Assembly: GCA_026003255.1 (NCBI GenBank) | Contig: BPGX01000006.1 | Location: forward strand, 100,589 to 164,588 | Direction of reading: 5' to 3' | Origin: Bacteroidia bacterium | GTDB lineage: Bacteria; Bacteroidota; Bacteroidia; B-17B0; Aurantibacillaceae | Length of the DNA: 64,000 nt | In this document: piece by piece, positions 29,845 to 39,044 of the stretch | Numbering within the stretch: the stretch's first letter is position 1 | Layout: every line of letters begins with the position of its first letter | Program-made: the position numbers and the translations under genes | The notes under the pieces: generated by a model | The model's input: only the letters and a program-made list of their open reading frames with translations | The model's database searches: none | What the model was told of the DNA's origin: nothing

Positions 29845-31077
29845 TTAATTCGTTTTTACGTAAACTTTCTGCCTGCAAATGCTATTCTTGTTTTTTAACA
29901 CAAGCAAATAAACACCGCTATTAAAGGCTCCTAAAGAAATCCTGTTTGTGTTTTTTGCTATTACACAAAGCTGCCCTGAAAGGTTATAAATTTCTGAGCT
30001 TTCAAAATTGTTTCCCAACAAAAGCTCTCCATTTGTTGTATAAACAGTGTTTAAACATTGATTTTCTATTCTTAATTGTTTTACGGCTGTATTGGTATAA
30101 ATATTCCATTTAACCATTCCATGGCTTTGAGTACCTATCCAAAGAATAGAGTCGTTTTCTATGGCTAATGAAAGCAGGTAGTTATCAGGCAAGCCGCTGT
30201 TGGTGCTTGTATAATTAGTCCATTGTCCATTTTTAAAAATTACCAAGCCGTTTTGCTGCATAGCTAAGAATTTGGTTTGTGCTTTATCAATAGCCACATA
30301 ATTAACGCTGCTTGCCGGAATACCCGAATTTAATTCGTGAAACACCTGCCATGCACTGCCGTTTAAATGCGCTACAAGTCCTGCAGAAGGTGTTGCTACC
30401 CATCTAAAGTCGTTTGAGTCTAATGCAATATGCAAGGCGCTGTTGTCAGGCATATTGGAGCTAGTGTTGTAAAATATGGTAAACAATGTATCGTTATAAT
30501 AAACCAAACCCCCATTAATGGTTCCAATAAATTTTCGGTTATCTTTTCCCACTTGTATGCAAGTAATATTATTAGAAGAAAGAGTACTGTTTGAGGTATT
30601 AAAAACAGTCCAATTGGTTCCGTCATAAAAATTTAATCCATCGGTTGTGCCAATCCATAAATTGTTGAGTGTATCAAAAGCAATTGCTCTTATATAATCA
30701 TCGCTTATTCCTGAATTAGAAGTGTTAAAATTTACCCAATTACCTTGCTGGTCGTATTTGTATAAGCCACCTGTAAAAGTGCCAATCCAGATATGATTAT
30801 TTTTATCTACACGTAATGCTCTTATGGAATTGCTTGTTAATGGCGAATTATTGGTATTAAATATTTGCCATGTAGTATCATCAAAAACAGCAAGGCCGCC
30901 ATCGGTTCCAATCCATATTTTTTGTTGTTGATCGATGGTTAAACATCGAACGGTATTTTCTGGCAAATCTGAATTTTGCGAATTAAATGTTTGCCAACCC
31001 CCTTGCGAAAACAAAACAGCCCCTTTGCTTAAAAACAAAAGCAAAAGAGCTGTTCTAAAAATTTTAAAAACCCTCAT
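29845..31077 (-). CDS. Secreted two-component-regulator-type propeller protein with type A sorting domain
   Basis: This 410-residue protein has a signal peptide (LLLLFLSKGAVLFSQ) and about eight reg-prop (YVTN-like) blades at 30-320, each with an [IL]WIGT.GG[L]..[YF]D pattern such as KIWIGTDGGLAVFDDTTW and NLWIGTTDGLNFYDGTNW. A degenerate type A sorting domain (SSEIYNLSGQLCVIAKNTNR, then GVYLLVLKNKN) closes it. In hybrid sensor kinases such propellers bind oligosaccharide, but here there is no kinase and the propeller is exported. A surface glycan- or protein-binding role is inferred. It starts directly after the stop of the LOX-like gene and is likely co-transcribed with it. Confidence 0.85.
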   Translation of the reverse strand: MRVFKIFRTALLLLFLSKGAVLFSQGGWQTFNSQNSDLPENTVRCLTIDQQQKIWIGTDGGLAVFDDTTWQIFNTNNSPLTSNSIRALRVDKNNHIWIGTFTGGLYKYDQQGNWVNFNTSNSGISDDYIRAIAFDTLNNLWIGTTDGLNFYDGTNWTVFNTSNSTLSSNNITCIQVGKDNRKFIGTINGGLVYYNDTLFTIFYNTSSNMPDNSALHIALDSNDFRWVATPSAGLVAHLNGSAWQVFHELNSGIPASSVNYVAIDKAQTKFLAMQQNGLVIFKNGQWTNYTSTNSGLPDNYLLSLAIENDSILWIGTQSHGMVKWNIYTNTAVKQLRIENQCLNTVYTTNGELLLGNNFESSEIYNLSGQLCVIAKNTNRISLGAFNSGVYLLVLKNKNSICRQKVYVKTN

Positions 31078-33369
31078 TTACTCTATTACTATACGCTTGG
31101 TATGAGGTTTTCCTGAAATAAATACCGAAATAAAATACACTCCTGTTTCGTATGAAGATGTATTGATGCTGTGCTTAAACGATGCATTTGCGGCTTTTTC
31201 TTTGCTGCTATAAATAGTTTTGCCCAACACATCTTTTAATTCGATTACTACATCAGCTGTTCCCGGAATATCGAATGTAATATTTACATTGTCCTTAGCA
31301 GGATTAGGGAATACATTAATAGCATTTGTAAAATCGTATTTATCAAAAATTCCTGTTGTTGAAATTACGGTTACTTGCTGAGTTACAGTTCCTGAACAGC
31401 CATTTGCATCAGTAAAGGTATAGGTAATAGTATGAGTTCCAACACCTGCCGTTGCAGGATCGAATATGTTTCCGCCAACTCCGGGTCCACTAAAAGTACC
31501 TCCGGCAGGAATACCAACCATTGTTACACCTCCGCTAAAATATGCTAAATCGTATGTACTGTTAAGCCCACTGATAGAACCTGAAGCTGTTCCAATATAG
31601 GCGGTAGCGGTAGCGCTTGTACTTACGCAATTACTGATGTTGTGCTCAATTTCCCAGTCATAAAAATAGTAATAAAAGGAATTTCCGGCAGATGAACCGG
31701 TGATGCTTGCTACTCCATTTAAGGAATATGGGAAAGCAACTCCTGCAGAATTTCTAAATAGGTTTCCTCCTGATGTTAAGGCTAATTGATAATTGTTTCC
31801 TTGAGGCACATTAAAGTTTAATGTAATACGACTTTGACCTGCAGGAACATTCACGCTTACATTTTGCATCATTGTTCCTGTACTGCTTCTTAACTCAATA
31901 TTTCTTACACCTGCAACATCAGCATAAACCAATACAGAAACAATTTTAATGGGTTGAGAGGCGTTAAAAAGTAAATATTGTCCATTATTATACCCTCCTG
32001 CTCCAAAAGAATTATTTAAGGGCCCAATGTTTGAAGTAGTAGCGTAGCTTTCTTCATTTTGAACAATATAGTTTGTGGTAGTGGTTAATGTTGGGGTATT
32101 AAATGTGTTTCCGGTATGTAATAATGTGCCAGAGCTATTATACCATTTAATGATGCCGCTACCGGTAGCAGATAGAGTTGCAGATTGTCCGGGGCAGATT
32201 GTGTCGTGCTGAACAAGCGGCATTGATGGTTGTGGCAACTGAGTAACTATAAATGGCTGAGATGTTGCTGTACCACAAAAACTATTTACTGTTACGGTAT
32301 AATTACCGGGCTGATTTACAGTGATACTTTGCGTTGTAGCGCCATTGCTCCATTGAAAACTTGTTCCTGCGCTTGCGGTAAGAGTAATGCTATCGCCAAC
32401 GCATAATTGCGCAGAACGATTAGCCGTAATAGTAGCAACGGGATTTCCGGGAGGGTTTTGCTGAGTTAAAGTAAAAGGAACCGCAGTATAGTTATTATTT
32501 TCGTTTGATTCAAGGAAAAAACCAAGAGGATCAACCTCAACAACAATCCAATATTGTCCGTTACATAAATTGGGAGGAAGATTAATCCACATACCATCTA
32601 AGCTTTCGCTATAAACATCTGTCCATCCGGAAGAAATTCCTTGTTCAACAACCGAACATCCGTAAGAACCGCCTCCTAATCCCCAATTAGGGAAATTGCT
32701 ATTTAATAAAATTGTTCCTTGATTGTAAACTGTATTGTTATTTCTACAGTGTCCATAATAAGTAGAACCTGTTCCTGTACCACACTGACCATAGTCCATT
32801 AAACAAAAGCCAAGTTTAGATCCTGTGCCAACAATAGGCCAGTTTAATGGATGCGGGTCTCCATTATTAATTCTTAATGTAAATACTCCCCAATCATCCA
32901 CATGGTTATGTCCATGTCCGGGGTGGTAAGTCATAGCGCCTGCCCAGCGATCATAAAAAGTCATGGTATTCCCATTTTTATGATATACTCTTTGTTTAAT
33001 TAATTGGCGAGGAATGGAGCCGTCAGGGCAATTTCCGGGAGCTGTTGTAGATTGAAAGGTGTCTGTTCCGCAAACATAATAATCTGTTCCGCGGACGGTT
33101 AATGGTCCTAATCCGATGTTGGGAGTAGAGCCTGTTAGTCTTAATCTTCCGTCATTACCACTGCATGGAGGATTACAAACTTGAGGATACTCATCCGGCC
33201 CTCCGGCATAATTGGTTATACCCTGCCATGAGATTGTGATATCGGGTAATAAATCACAGTTGTTAGACCCATCTGCACAAACACATGAAGTTGCGTTTGT
33301 TGTTGTACATTGCGCAATTGCTGCAAATGAAGATGTAAAGGCAAATAATGAGAGTAGGATTTTTTTCAT
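31078..33369 (-). CDS. T9SS cargo with lysyl-oxidase-like domain
   Basis: This 763-residue exported protein has a signal peptide of about 19 residues. Residues 60-300 match the lysyl-oxidase-like fold: a copper-site-like HPGHGHNHVDDWGVFTLR segment, CLMDYGQCG, then QGISSGWTDVYSESLDGMWI and YWIVVEVDPLGFFLESNENN. In animals lysyl oxidase deaminates lysines to cross-link collagen. Bacterial LOX-like proteins are little studied, and whether the quinone cofactor forms here cannot be told. Ig-like domains (about 310-450), a PKD-like domain and a type A sorting domain (VFPNPAKDNVNITFDI) follow. It is the promoter-proximal gene of the minus-strand cargo series. Confidence 0.8.
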   Translation of the reverse strand: MKKILLSLFAFTSSFAAIAQCTTTNATSCVCADGSNNCDLLPDITISWQGITNYAGGPDEYPQVCNPPCSGNDGRLRLTGSTPNIGLGPLTVRGTDYYVCGTDTFQSTTAPGNCPDGSIPRQLIKQRVYHKNGNTMTFYDRWAGAMTYHPGHGHNHVDDWGVFTLRINNGDPHPLNWPIVGTGSKLGFCLMDYGQCGTGTGSTYYGHCRNNNTVYNQGTILLNSNFPNWGLGGGSYGCSVVEQGISSGWTDVYSESLDGMWINLPPNLCNGQYWIVVEVDPLGFFLESNENNNYTAVPFTLTQQNPPGNPVATITANRSAQLCVGDSITLTASAGTSFQWSNGATTQSITVNQPGNYTVTVNSFCGTATSQPFIVTQLPQPSMPLVQHDTICPGQSATLSATGSGIIKWYNSSGTLLHTGNTFNTPTLTTTTNYIVQNEESYATTSNIGPLNNSFGAGGYNNGQYLLFNASQPIKIVSVLVYADVAGVRNIELRSSTGTMMQNVSVNVPAGQSRITLNFNVPQGNNYQLALTSGGNLFRNSAGVAFPYSLNGVASITGSSAGNSFYYYFYDWEIEHNISNCVSTSATATAYIGTASGSISGLNSTYDLAYFSGGVTMVGIPAGGTFSGPGVGGNIFDPATAGVGTHTITYTFTDANGCSGTVTQQVTVISTTGIFDKYDFTNAINVFPNPAKDNVNITFDIPGTADVVIELKDVLGKTIYSSKEKAANASFKHSINTSSYETGVYFISVFISGKPHTKRIVIE

Positions 33370-33450
33370 AGGCTGAAAAGATGTTAGACAAAAATGCTTT
33401 TCTAAAAAATCTAATTTATAACAATTCTCAAATAAAACAAATAAAGGGGG

Positions 33451-34452
33451 TTAAAAAGAAGTAGAACGCAATAGTGCTTCCATTTCGCGCATAAGTTCTC
33501 GCTTATCGAAATTTGGACAGTATAAAAAGGCATCTACACATACTATGCGTTGGTTCTTTTCATCAACAAATACATAATTTAAAAATGGTCCTCCCATAGG
33601 GTATTTTTCCATATTCCATAAGCCTTTGATACTATGTATATACTTTCCTTTATGAGTAAAAATCTTACTTAAAGGAGGATATGGCTGATAAACTTTCATG
33701 TATGAGCCTTCAACAGGACCGAGTACAAATTGCCTGCTTAATGAATCTCTTAATTGTAGTAAATATTTCTGCTCTGTTTGTTTTTCGTTGGTATAGGGTA
33801 TATAATAAATCAATATGTTTTTTAAAATATCATGCGCCTCTCCTCCTTGTGTTTTTTGAAGTTCCTGTTTTAACCATACAAAGCCTGCTGTATCAATCAT
33901 GGCATAAAAAGCTTTAGGAATTATCATTTTTACTAAATGCTTTTCGGCAATCTTTTTTTCAAGAACCTTATCACTTAATTTCCCCTGTGCAAGTTCAAGG
34001 CGCTTTAATTCTTCTTCCTGAAAATAATTTAAAATAGATTCTTTACTCATAGAAATAATTTGTGCGAGAGCACTATCGTTTCTTGCGCTTAAACTTATCA
34101 CCAGCTGGCCTCTTGCCCACACATCTTTTTTTACGGTAAAGGCTGATTTAGATGCACTGTCTATTTCAACCCACAAAACGCTTCTGTGGCGTTCTATAAC
34201 ATTGCTAAATCCGCTTTTTGTAACTCTAAAAACTCTAAACACTGATTCGTCTTGAGGCAAGCCATAAACCGACTGATTAAATAACTCTTTTAAAGAATCA
34301 CCTGCCGGAGATTGCCATATAGAATTATTTGCTACCAAGATAATTTCTCCCGGTTTGCCTGTCATTTCGGGCAAAAAACCGTTCTCGTCCTTACAGGAAA
34401 AAAACAAAAAAGTTGTAACAACAAACAAATGAATGAGAGGCTTTTTAACCAT
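33451..34452 (-). CDS. DUF4837 family lipoprotein
   Basis: This 333-residue protein starts with a lipoprotein signal (hydrophobic stretch, then LFFSC, lipobox Cys20) and carries the DUF4837 hallmark regions PGEIILVANNSIWQSPAGDS near 35-55 and PMGGPFLNYVFVDEKNQRI near 285. It is a phylum-specific envelope lipoprotein of unknown function. Its start overlaps the end of the MltD-like gene by 8 bases, so the two are translationally coupled. That pairing suggests a role in cell-wall or envelope upkeep, which is inference. Confidence 0.9.
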   Translation of the reverse strand: MVKKPLIHLFVVTTFLFFSCKDENGFLPEMTGKPGEIILVANNSIWQSPAGDSLKELFNQSVYGLPQDESVFRVFRVTKSGFSNVIERHRSVLWVEIDSASKSAFTVKKDVWARGQLVISLSARNDSALAQIISMSKESILNYFQEEELKRLELAQGKLSDKVLEKKIAEKHLVKMIIPKAFYAMIDTAGFVWLKQELQKTQGGEAHDILKNILIYYIPYTNEKQTEQKYLLQLRDSLSRQFVLGPVEGSYMKVYQPYPPLSKIFTHKGKYIHSIKGLWNMEKYPMGGPFLNYVFVDEKNQRIVCVDAFLYCPNFDKRELMREMEALLRSTSF

Positions 34453-35962
34453 TTAAAATGATTTTAATTTTATCTCCGGCCTTAATGCTACTTTTGGGAG
34501 TAAGGTTATTCCATTTCATTATATCTTCAACCGTAACCCCGTCATAACGCTTAGAGATATTCCACAGTGTATCTCCAGCTTTTACGGTGTGATAGATTAC
34601 CTTTCCTTTTTCTACAGAAGCTGACACCGAATTGGATTCACTTGTTGCTGCGGGGGCTTTTGCTGTAACAATATTATCCGCTTGTTTTGAAGCATTTTGC
34701 TCTTCAGTATAAATAACCAATTTCTGCCCCTTATACAAAGCATTGCTTTTTAATTTATTCCACACTTTAATATCTTTTACCGATACATTGTATTTTCGAG
34801 CAATAACACTTAAGTGCTCCCCGCTTTTAACAACATGTACCTTTTTAACTTCTTGCCGAGTAATTACCGGTCCTGATGTACTTTCTGAAGCAACCGCAGG
34901 CTGTTGATTAATAGCATAAATAGCGCTTTCGTTTGAAACAAAAAGTCCGATATGAGGCTTTGGCAAACGTAAGGTATAATAAGTATCTCCACCGCTGTAT
35001 GGTATAATTCCTCTTTTAAACTCAGGGTTTAAAAACGATATTTCCTCTGTAGAAATATTCAAAGCCTGAGATAGTTGCTGAAAAGTAACGGTACTTTTAA
35101 TTTTTACCGTGTCCAAATCATTATGATAATATTTTGGGGGAGTTAAATATAAATTATGCTCTGCAGCATGACTCATAACATAGTTTACTGCAATAAATGC
35201 CGGTACATATCCATTGGTTTCTGCCGGTAAATAAGGACGAAGTTCCCAGTAATTTGTTTTTCCTCCTGATCGTCTGATGGCCTTATTAATAGTTCCCGGG
35301 CCTGCATTATAGGCTGCTAAGGCCAAATGCCAGTCGCCAAACATTCCATAGAGCATTTTTAAATACTGGCATGCTGCTTCAGTAGAACGATATGGGTCAC
35401 AGCGCTCATCAACATACGAAGTAATGTTCAAGTTCATGTGTTTGCCGGTTCCATACATAAACTGCCATAAGCCCATGGCTCCCGAACGTGATTTTGCCTG
35501 AGGATTTAAGGCAGATTCAACTATTGCCAGATATTTTAATTCTAAGGGCAAGTCATATTTGTCAAGCATTTCTTCAAAAAGCGGAAAATATAATTCTGCC
35601 AATCCGAGCATGCGCGAAACCTGCTCTCTTTTTCTAATTGCATAAAGCTCTATGTATTTTCTTACTTCATCGTTATACTCTAATTTAATAGGCGATTTGG
35701 CATTTAATTTTGCCATTCGAGCTTCATAAACCAAATCGCTGTAACGGGGTACCGAATCTGGAGGGAAATTATATTTATTACCAATCGATTTCTTGAATTG
35801 GCGAGTAGATGTATTATCGAAAATTTTAAGGGTAACTAAACTATCCAGTGCGGCAGCAACAGGGTCGTCTTTAAAATCAAAAACCTGATTTTGAGCTAAT
35901 AAAGGCACAGCCAGTAAAAAGGCAAGAAATAGCGATATTGTTCTGATTGTATTTTTTTTCAT
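34445..35962 (-). CDS. mltD: Membrane-bound lytic transglycosylase MltD-like, with two LysM domains
   Basis: This enzyme cleaves peptidoglycan glycan strands to 1,6-anhydromuramyl products. The 505-residue protein has a signal peptide (1-23), a helical linker, an SLT catalytic domain (about 135-265) with Glu149 in AIVESALNP, followed by SRSGAMGLWQFM and AAYNAGPGTI, and two LysM peptidoglycan-binding domains (about 375-418, HVVKSGEHLSVIARKYN; and 457-501, HTVKAGDTLWNISKRYD). No lipobox cysteine is seen. The downstream lipoprotein gene overlaps it. The start at 35962 is supported by the signal peptide. Confidence 0.93.
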   Translation of the reverse strand: MKKNTIRTISLFLAFLLAVPLLAQNQVFDFKDDPVAAALDSLVTLKIFDNTSTRQFKKSIGNKYNFPPDSVPRYSDLVYEARMAKLNAKSPIKLEYNDEVRKYIELYAIRKREQVSRMLGLAELYFPLFEEMLDKYDLPLELKYLAIVESALNPQAKSRSGAMGLWQFMYGTGKHMNLNITSYVDERCDPYRSTEAACQYLKMLYGMFGDWHLALAAYNAGPGTINKAIRRSGGKTNYWELRPYLPAETNGYVPAFIAVNYVMSHAAEHNLYLTPPKYYHNDLDTVKIKSTVTFQQLSQALNISTEEISFLNPEFKRGIIPYSGGDTYYTLRLPKPHIGLFVSNESAIYAINQQPAVASESTSGPVITRQEVKKVHVVKSGEHLSVIARKYNVSVKDIKVWNKLKSNALYKGQKLVIYTEEQNASKQADNIVTAKAPAATSESNSVSASVEKGKVIYHTVKAGDTLWNISKRYDGVTVEDIMKWNNLTPKSSIKAGDKIKIILNG

Positions 35963-36413
35963 AATGCAGGAAGCACAAATATAATAAGGGCTTTTTTATA
36001 ATTAGGAACAACATAAAAAACTATTAAGCTAAACTTTGTTAATAAAACAAAAAAGCTCTCAAGTTTATTATTCTGTAATTACTTTTTACACCTTTTTAAA
36101 GCATAGCTAATGCGTTTTTACTTTGTTGCAAACCTTCAAATTAAAGCATATGCAATGCTTGAGTGCATAAAACAAATATTACTTCTTTATTCTATTCTCC
36201 CAAATTATGCATTAAAACGGTTGGTCGATAAAAACTAAGTTTCATCAGGATTAAGCGAAACACCATCGCTCTATCTTATCTCTCTATGCAATATTGCTCC
36301 CTTATAATGTAGAATTCTATTGCATAATCTCGGTTTTGAAAAAATGCCGTAAATTTCACAAAAGTAAAAAGCTGATATGTTTTTTATATATTTGATTTTA
36401 AAATACTAGTCCC
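35963..36413. other. 450-base divergent intergenic region
   Basis: No gene, RNA or repeat is recognisable. The region separates the divergent mltD-like and monooxygenase-like genes, so both promoters should lie here. A plus-strand -7-like element TATATTTG occurs at 36387-36394, 20 bases before the start codon at 36414. A short palindrome GCATATGC sits near 36147. Confidence 0.5.
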
Positions 36414-38066
36414 ATGAATAAATCTTATACTTTACTTTTATCCGGATTGGCTTTTACTACAAGCGTTTTTGCTCAAAGTACATACGCAGATATTTATAAC
36501 ATTTTTCAGGCAAAATGTACAGGAGCCTGCCACACATCTACTTCTCCATCAGGAAATTTGGTTTTAAACGGAACACAAAATGCTGTTTACAGTGCATTAG
36601 TAAATGTTACCCCAACCAACCCGGCAGCAGCAGCAAAAGGCAACAAACGTATTGCTCCTGGATATCCCGAAAGAAGCTTTTTGTTTAGAAAATGTAACAG
36701 TTCTTTTGATAACTATTACGAAGCGCTCGAAAGTAATGAAGGAGCTGCAATGCCACAAAATCAGGCAGCGCTTACTCCTCAGGAAATGGAAAAAATTCGT
36801 CAATGGATTTATTTTGGAGCTCCTCAAACAGGAGTTGTAATACAAGATTCTACCATAAACGATTTTTATGCCGGGCAGGGAATGGTGCCACTTCCCGTTC
36901 CACCAGCACCTAATCCAAATCAAGGATTTCAGATTCGTTTAGGACCAATTCTGTTAGAGCCATATCGCGAAGTAGAGTATTTTAAAAAACATCAATTACT
37001 CCTGCCGGACTCATTAGAAGTAAATCGTGTTGAAATTTTTATGAACACCCAATCGCATCACTATATCATTTACAAGTTTAATCCGGGATCTTCAGGCTCT
37101 TTCCCTGATGGCTTAAGAACCCCCAACCAAAGCCCTTCGGGCATTGTCACCACCCCTGTTATAATTGCACAATATAACAAAGATTTTGTACTACCCCAAG
37201 GCACTGCATTTAAGTGGCCATTAGGAACAACTTTAGATTTAAACTATCATGTAATTAACTATAGTGCCGATTCTATTTTTCCTGCATATACTTATGCAAA
37301 TGTTTATACCCAGCCTAAAGGAACAGCCCAACATGAAATGTTCTCCAACCTAATTTTATATTCAAAATATAATAATCCTGCAATATTTAACATTCCCAAT
37401 AATGGCGTTAACAAAACCTTTACCGACACCTTTGCACAGCCAAGTTCTCCCTATATTATGAACCTGTGGCAACTCTCTACACATACTCACAAATGGGGTA
37501 GAGATTACGATGTATATAAAAGAAACGCAGATGGAACAAGAGGGGTGCAATTGTATGAGGGTTTTTATGATATAGATTATACATTTAACCAAGGCTATTA
37601 CGATTGGGCGCATCCTGCTGTACGAGAATTTGACCCTTTGGAGCCGATTTTTTTAAAGGATGGACTAATACACGAAGCCGTATTTAATAATACCGGTAGC
37701 GGAACCGTGTTTTTCGGACTTACATCCAATGACGAAATGATGCTGATAACCGTTATGTACACACTTGGTTTGTCCACAGGTGAAAAAGAACATACTACTT
37801 TTGAAAATAGTTTAAACGTTTATCCCAACCCATCTTCAGGAAAAGTACAAATTGAATACGCTGTTACTTCAGGAGAATTAATCGATCTTTCTGTATATAA
37901 TATACTGGGACAAAAGGTTTTTACAATTTTTTCTGGGCAAATGAACAACGGTGTTCAAAATGCTATGTTTGACTTAAGAAGCTTTGGGTTACCTCAAGGG
38001 CAATACATACTAAAAATGGAACATTCCAAAGGTTTTGAAACTAAAAAGATTATTTTTACAGAATAA
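36414..38066 (+). CDS. T9SS cargo: copper type II monooxygenase-like protein with cytochrome-like N-terminus
   Basis: This 550-residue protein has a signal peptide (1-20) and then a cytochrome-c-like domain with an atypical C35-x3-C39-H40 (AKCTGACHTS) and a possible Met ligand around AAMPQNQ (111-117). From about 170 the fold resembles ascorbate-dependent copper monooxygenases (PHM/DBH type): His215-His216 (QSHHYIIY), His279 (NYHVINYS), the His-x-His pair 357/359 (STHTHKWG) and a Met in SNDEMMLITVMY (442-443). All expected copper ligands appear present. A type A sorting domain ends it (VYPNPSSGKVQIEYAV). It probably acts outside the cell as an oxidoreductase of unknown substrate. Heme attachment through CxxxCH is uncertain. 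Confidence 0.82.
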   Translation: MNKSYTLLLSGLAFTTSVFAQSTYADIYNIFQAKCTGACHTSTSPSGNLVLNGTQNAVYSALVNVTPTNPAAAAKGNKRIAPGYPERSFLFRKCNSSFDNYYEALESNEGAAMPQNQAALTPQEMEKIRQWIYFGAPQTGVVIQDSTINDFYAGQGMVPLPVPPAPNPNQGFQIRLGPILLEPYREVEYFKKHQLLLPDSLEVNRVEIFMNTQSHHYIIYKFNPGSSGSFPDGLRTPNQSPSGIVTTPVIIAQYNKDFVLPQGTAFKWPLGTTLDLNYHVINYSADSIFPAYTYANVYTQPKGTAQHEMFSNLILYSKYNNPAIFNIPNNGVNKTFTDTFAQPSSPYIMNLWQLSTHTHKWGRDYDVYKRNADGTRGVQLYEGFYDIDYTFNQGYYDWAHPAVREFDPLEPIFLKDGLIHEAVFNNTGSGTVFFGLTSNDEMMLITVMYTLGLSTGEKEHTTFENSLNVYPNPSSGKVQIEYAVTSGELIDLSVYNILGQKVFTIFSGQMNNGVQNAMFDLRSFGLPQGQYILKMEHSKGFETKKIIFTE

Positions 38067-38080
38067 TTTATAAATAATTT

Positions 38081-38110
38081 TTTGCGAGTTAAAAAGTTTT
38101 GTTAACTTCG
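38081..38110 (+). promoter_or_regulatory. Promoter of rplU-rpmA
   Basis: TTTG (38081-38084), 18 bases, then TAACTTCG (38103-38110): a good Bacteroidota promoter. It lies within the longer reading of rplU from 38099, so that early start is excluded and ATG 38147 is preferred. Confidence 0.7.
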
Positions 38111-38146
38111 CAGCCCCAAATTGTTGAAAACTCAAAAACAAAGATT

Positions 38147-38458
38147 ATGTACGCTATAGTTGACATTGCAGGGTTGCAATATAAAGTAGAGGCTAACAAG
38201 AAAGTTTATGTTAACCGTTTAGAAGGAACCGAAGGTGCAAAAGTTGAATTTGACAAGGTATTACTTGTTGATAATGATGGTAAAGTAGCTGTTGGTTCTC
38301 CGGTAGTTTCAAATGCAAAAGTAACAGCTAAAATTGTAAAGCATTTGAAAGGTGATAAAGTATCTGTATTTAAGAAAAAGAGAAGAAAAGGTTACCAAAA
38401 GTGGAATAACCACCGTCAGAGCCTTACACAAATTGAAATTGAATCTATTAAAGCATAA
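38147..38458 (+). CDS. rplU: 50S ribosomal protein L21
   Basis: bL21, 103 residues, binds 23S rRNA near L20. The start MYAIVDIAGLQYKVEANKKV and the basic tail KKKRRKGYQKWNNHRQSLTQ are diagnostic. An upstream in-frame ATG at 38099 would add 16 residues but lies inside the promoter, so the start at 38147 is chosen. It pairs with rpmA 21 bases downstream, as in almost all bacteria. Confidence 0.97.
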   Translation: MYAIVDIAGLQYKVEANKKVYVNRLEGTEGAKVEFDKVLLVDNDGKVAVGSPVVSNAKVTAKIVKHLKGDKVSVFKKKRRKGYQKWNNHRQSLTQIEIESIKA

Positions 38459-38479
38459 TAATTAAAAAAACACTGAACC

Positions 38480-38743
38480 ATGGCACACAAGAAAGGCGAA
38501 GGTAGTTCACGTAACGGTCGCGAGTCACACAGCAAACGTTTAGGCGTTAAAATATATGGCGGACAATTAGCTATTGCAGGAAATATTATTGTTCGTCAAA
38601 GAGGTACACAACACAATCCCGGCAAAAATGTAGGTATTGGCAAAGACCACACTTTATTTGCTCTTACTAACGGTATTGTAAAATTCTCAAAGAAAAAAGA
38701 CGGTAAGTCATTTGTATCGGTTGAAGAAATTGCAAACGCATAA
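38480..38743 (+). CDS. rpmA: 50S ribosomal protein L27
   Basis: bL27, 87 residues; its N-terminal tail reaches the peptidyl-transferase centre. It opens [20 protein letters not shown] and contains [20 protein letters not shown]. There is no N-terminal extension of the Firmicutes type that needs cleaving. A terminator follows, separating it from the toxin-antitoxin pair. Confidence 0.97.
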   Translation: MAHKKGEGSSRNGRESHSKRLGVKIYGGQLAIAGNIIVRQRGTQHNPGKNVGIGKDHTLFALTNGIVKFSKKKDGKSFVSVEEIANA

Positions 38744-38766
38744 CAGGTGTATTCATAATTTTTTAA

Positions 38767-38791
38767 AAAATCCCGACCTGTTCGGGATTTT
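38767..38791 (+). terminator. Terminator after rpmA
   Basis: A stem of AAAATCCCGA (38767-38776) with TCGGGATTTT (38782-38791) around a 5-base loop is followed by a long T run. It ends the rplU-rpmA transcript. Confidence 0.9.
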
Positions 38792-38823
38792 TTTTTGTTT
38801 ACTTTTGTCAAAAGATTGCTGTT

Positions 38824-39042
38824 ATGAATATTCAAAGCACAAAAATTGAACTTGCAAAACTAATTTTAGAATTGGAAAACCCTTCGCTTATCAAAAAAAT
38901 TAAAAACTTGATAATGGGGGAAAGTTCTGACTTTTGGAATTTGTTAAACGAAAGCGAAAAAGAAGAGATTGAACAAGGATTAAAAATGCTGAACAAAGGA
39001 CAAAGAATATCATTTGAAGATTTTTTGAAAAAAGTGTCATAA
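38824..39042 (+). CDS. Putative antitoxin of a type II toxin-antitoxin pair
   Basis: This 72-residue, strongly charged and probably helical protein (MNIQSTKIELAKLILELENP, then SEKEEIEQGLKMLNKGQRIS) belongs to the small hypothetical antitoxins found before RelE/ParE toxins in Bacteroidota. No clear DNA-binding fold is recognisable by eye. It is identified mainly by its neighbour, whose start is 2 bases after its stop. A -7-like TACTTTTG lies at 38799-38806. Confidence 0.7.
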   Translation: MNIQSTKIELAKLILELENPSLIKKIKNLIMGESSDFWNLLNESEKEEIEQGLKMLNKGQRISFEDFLKKVS

Positions 39043-39044
39043 AA

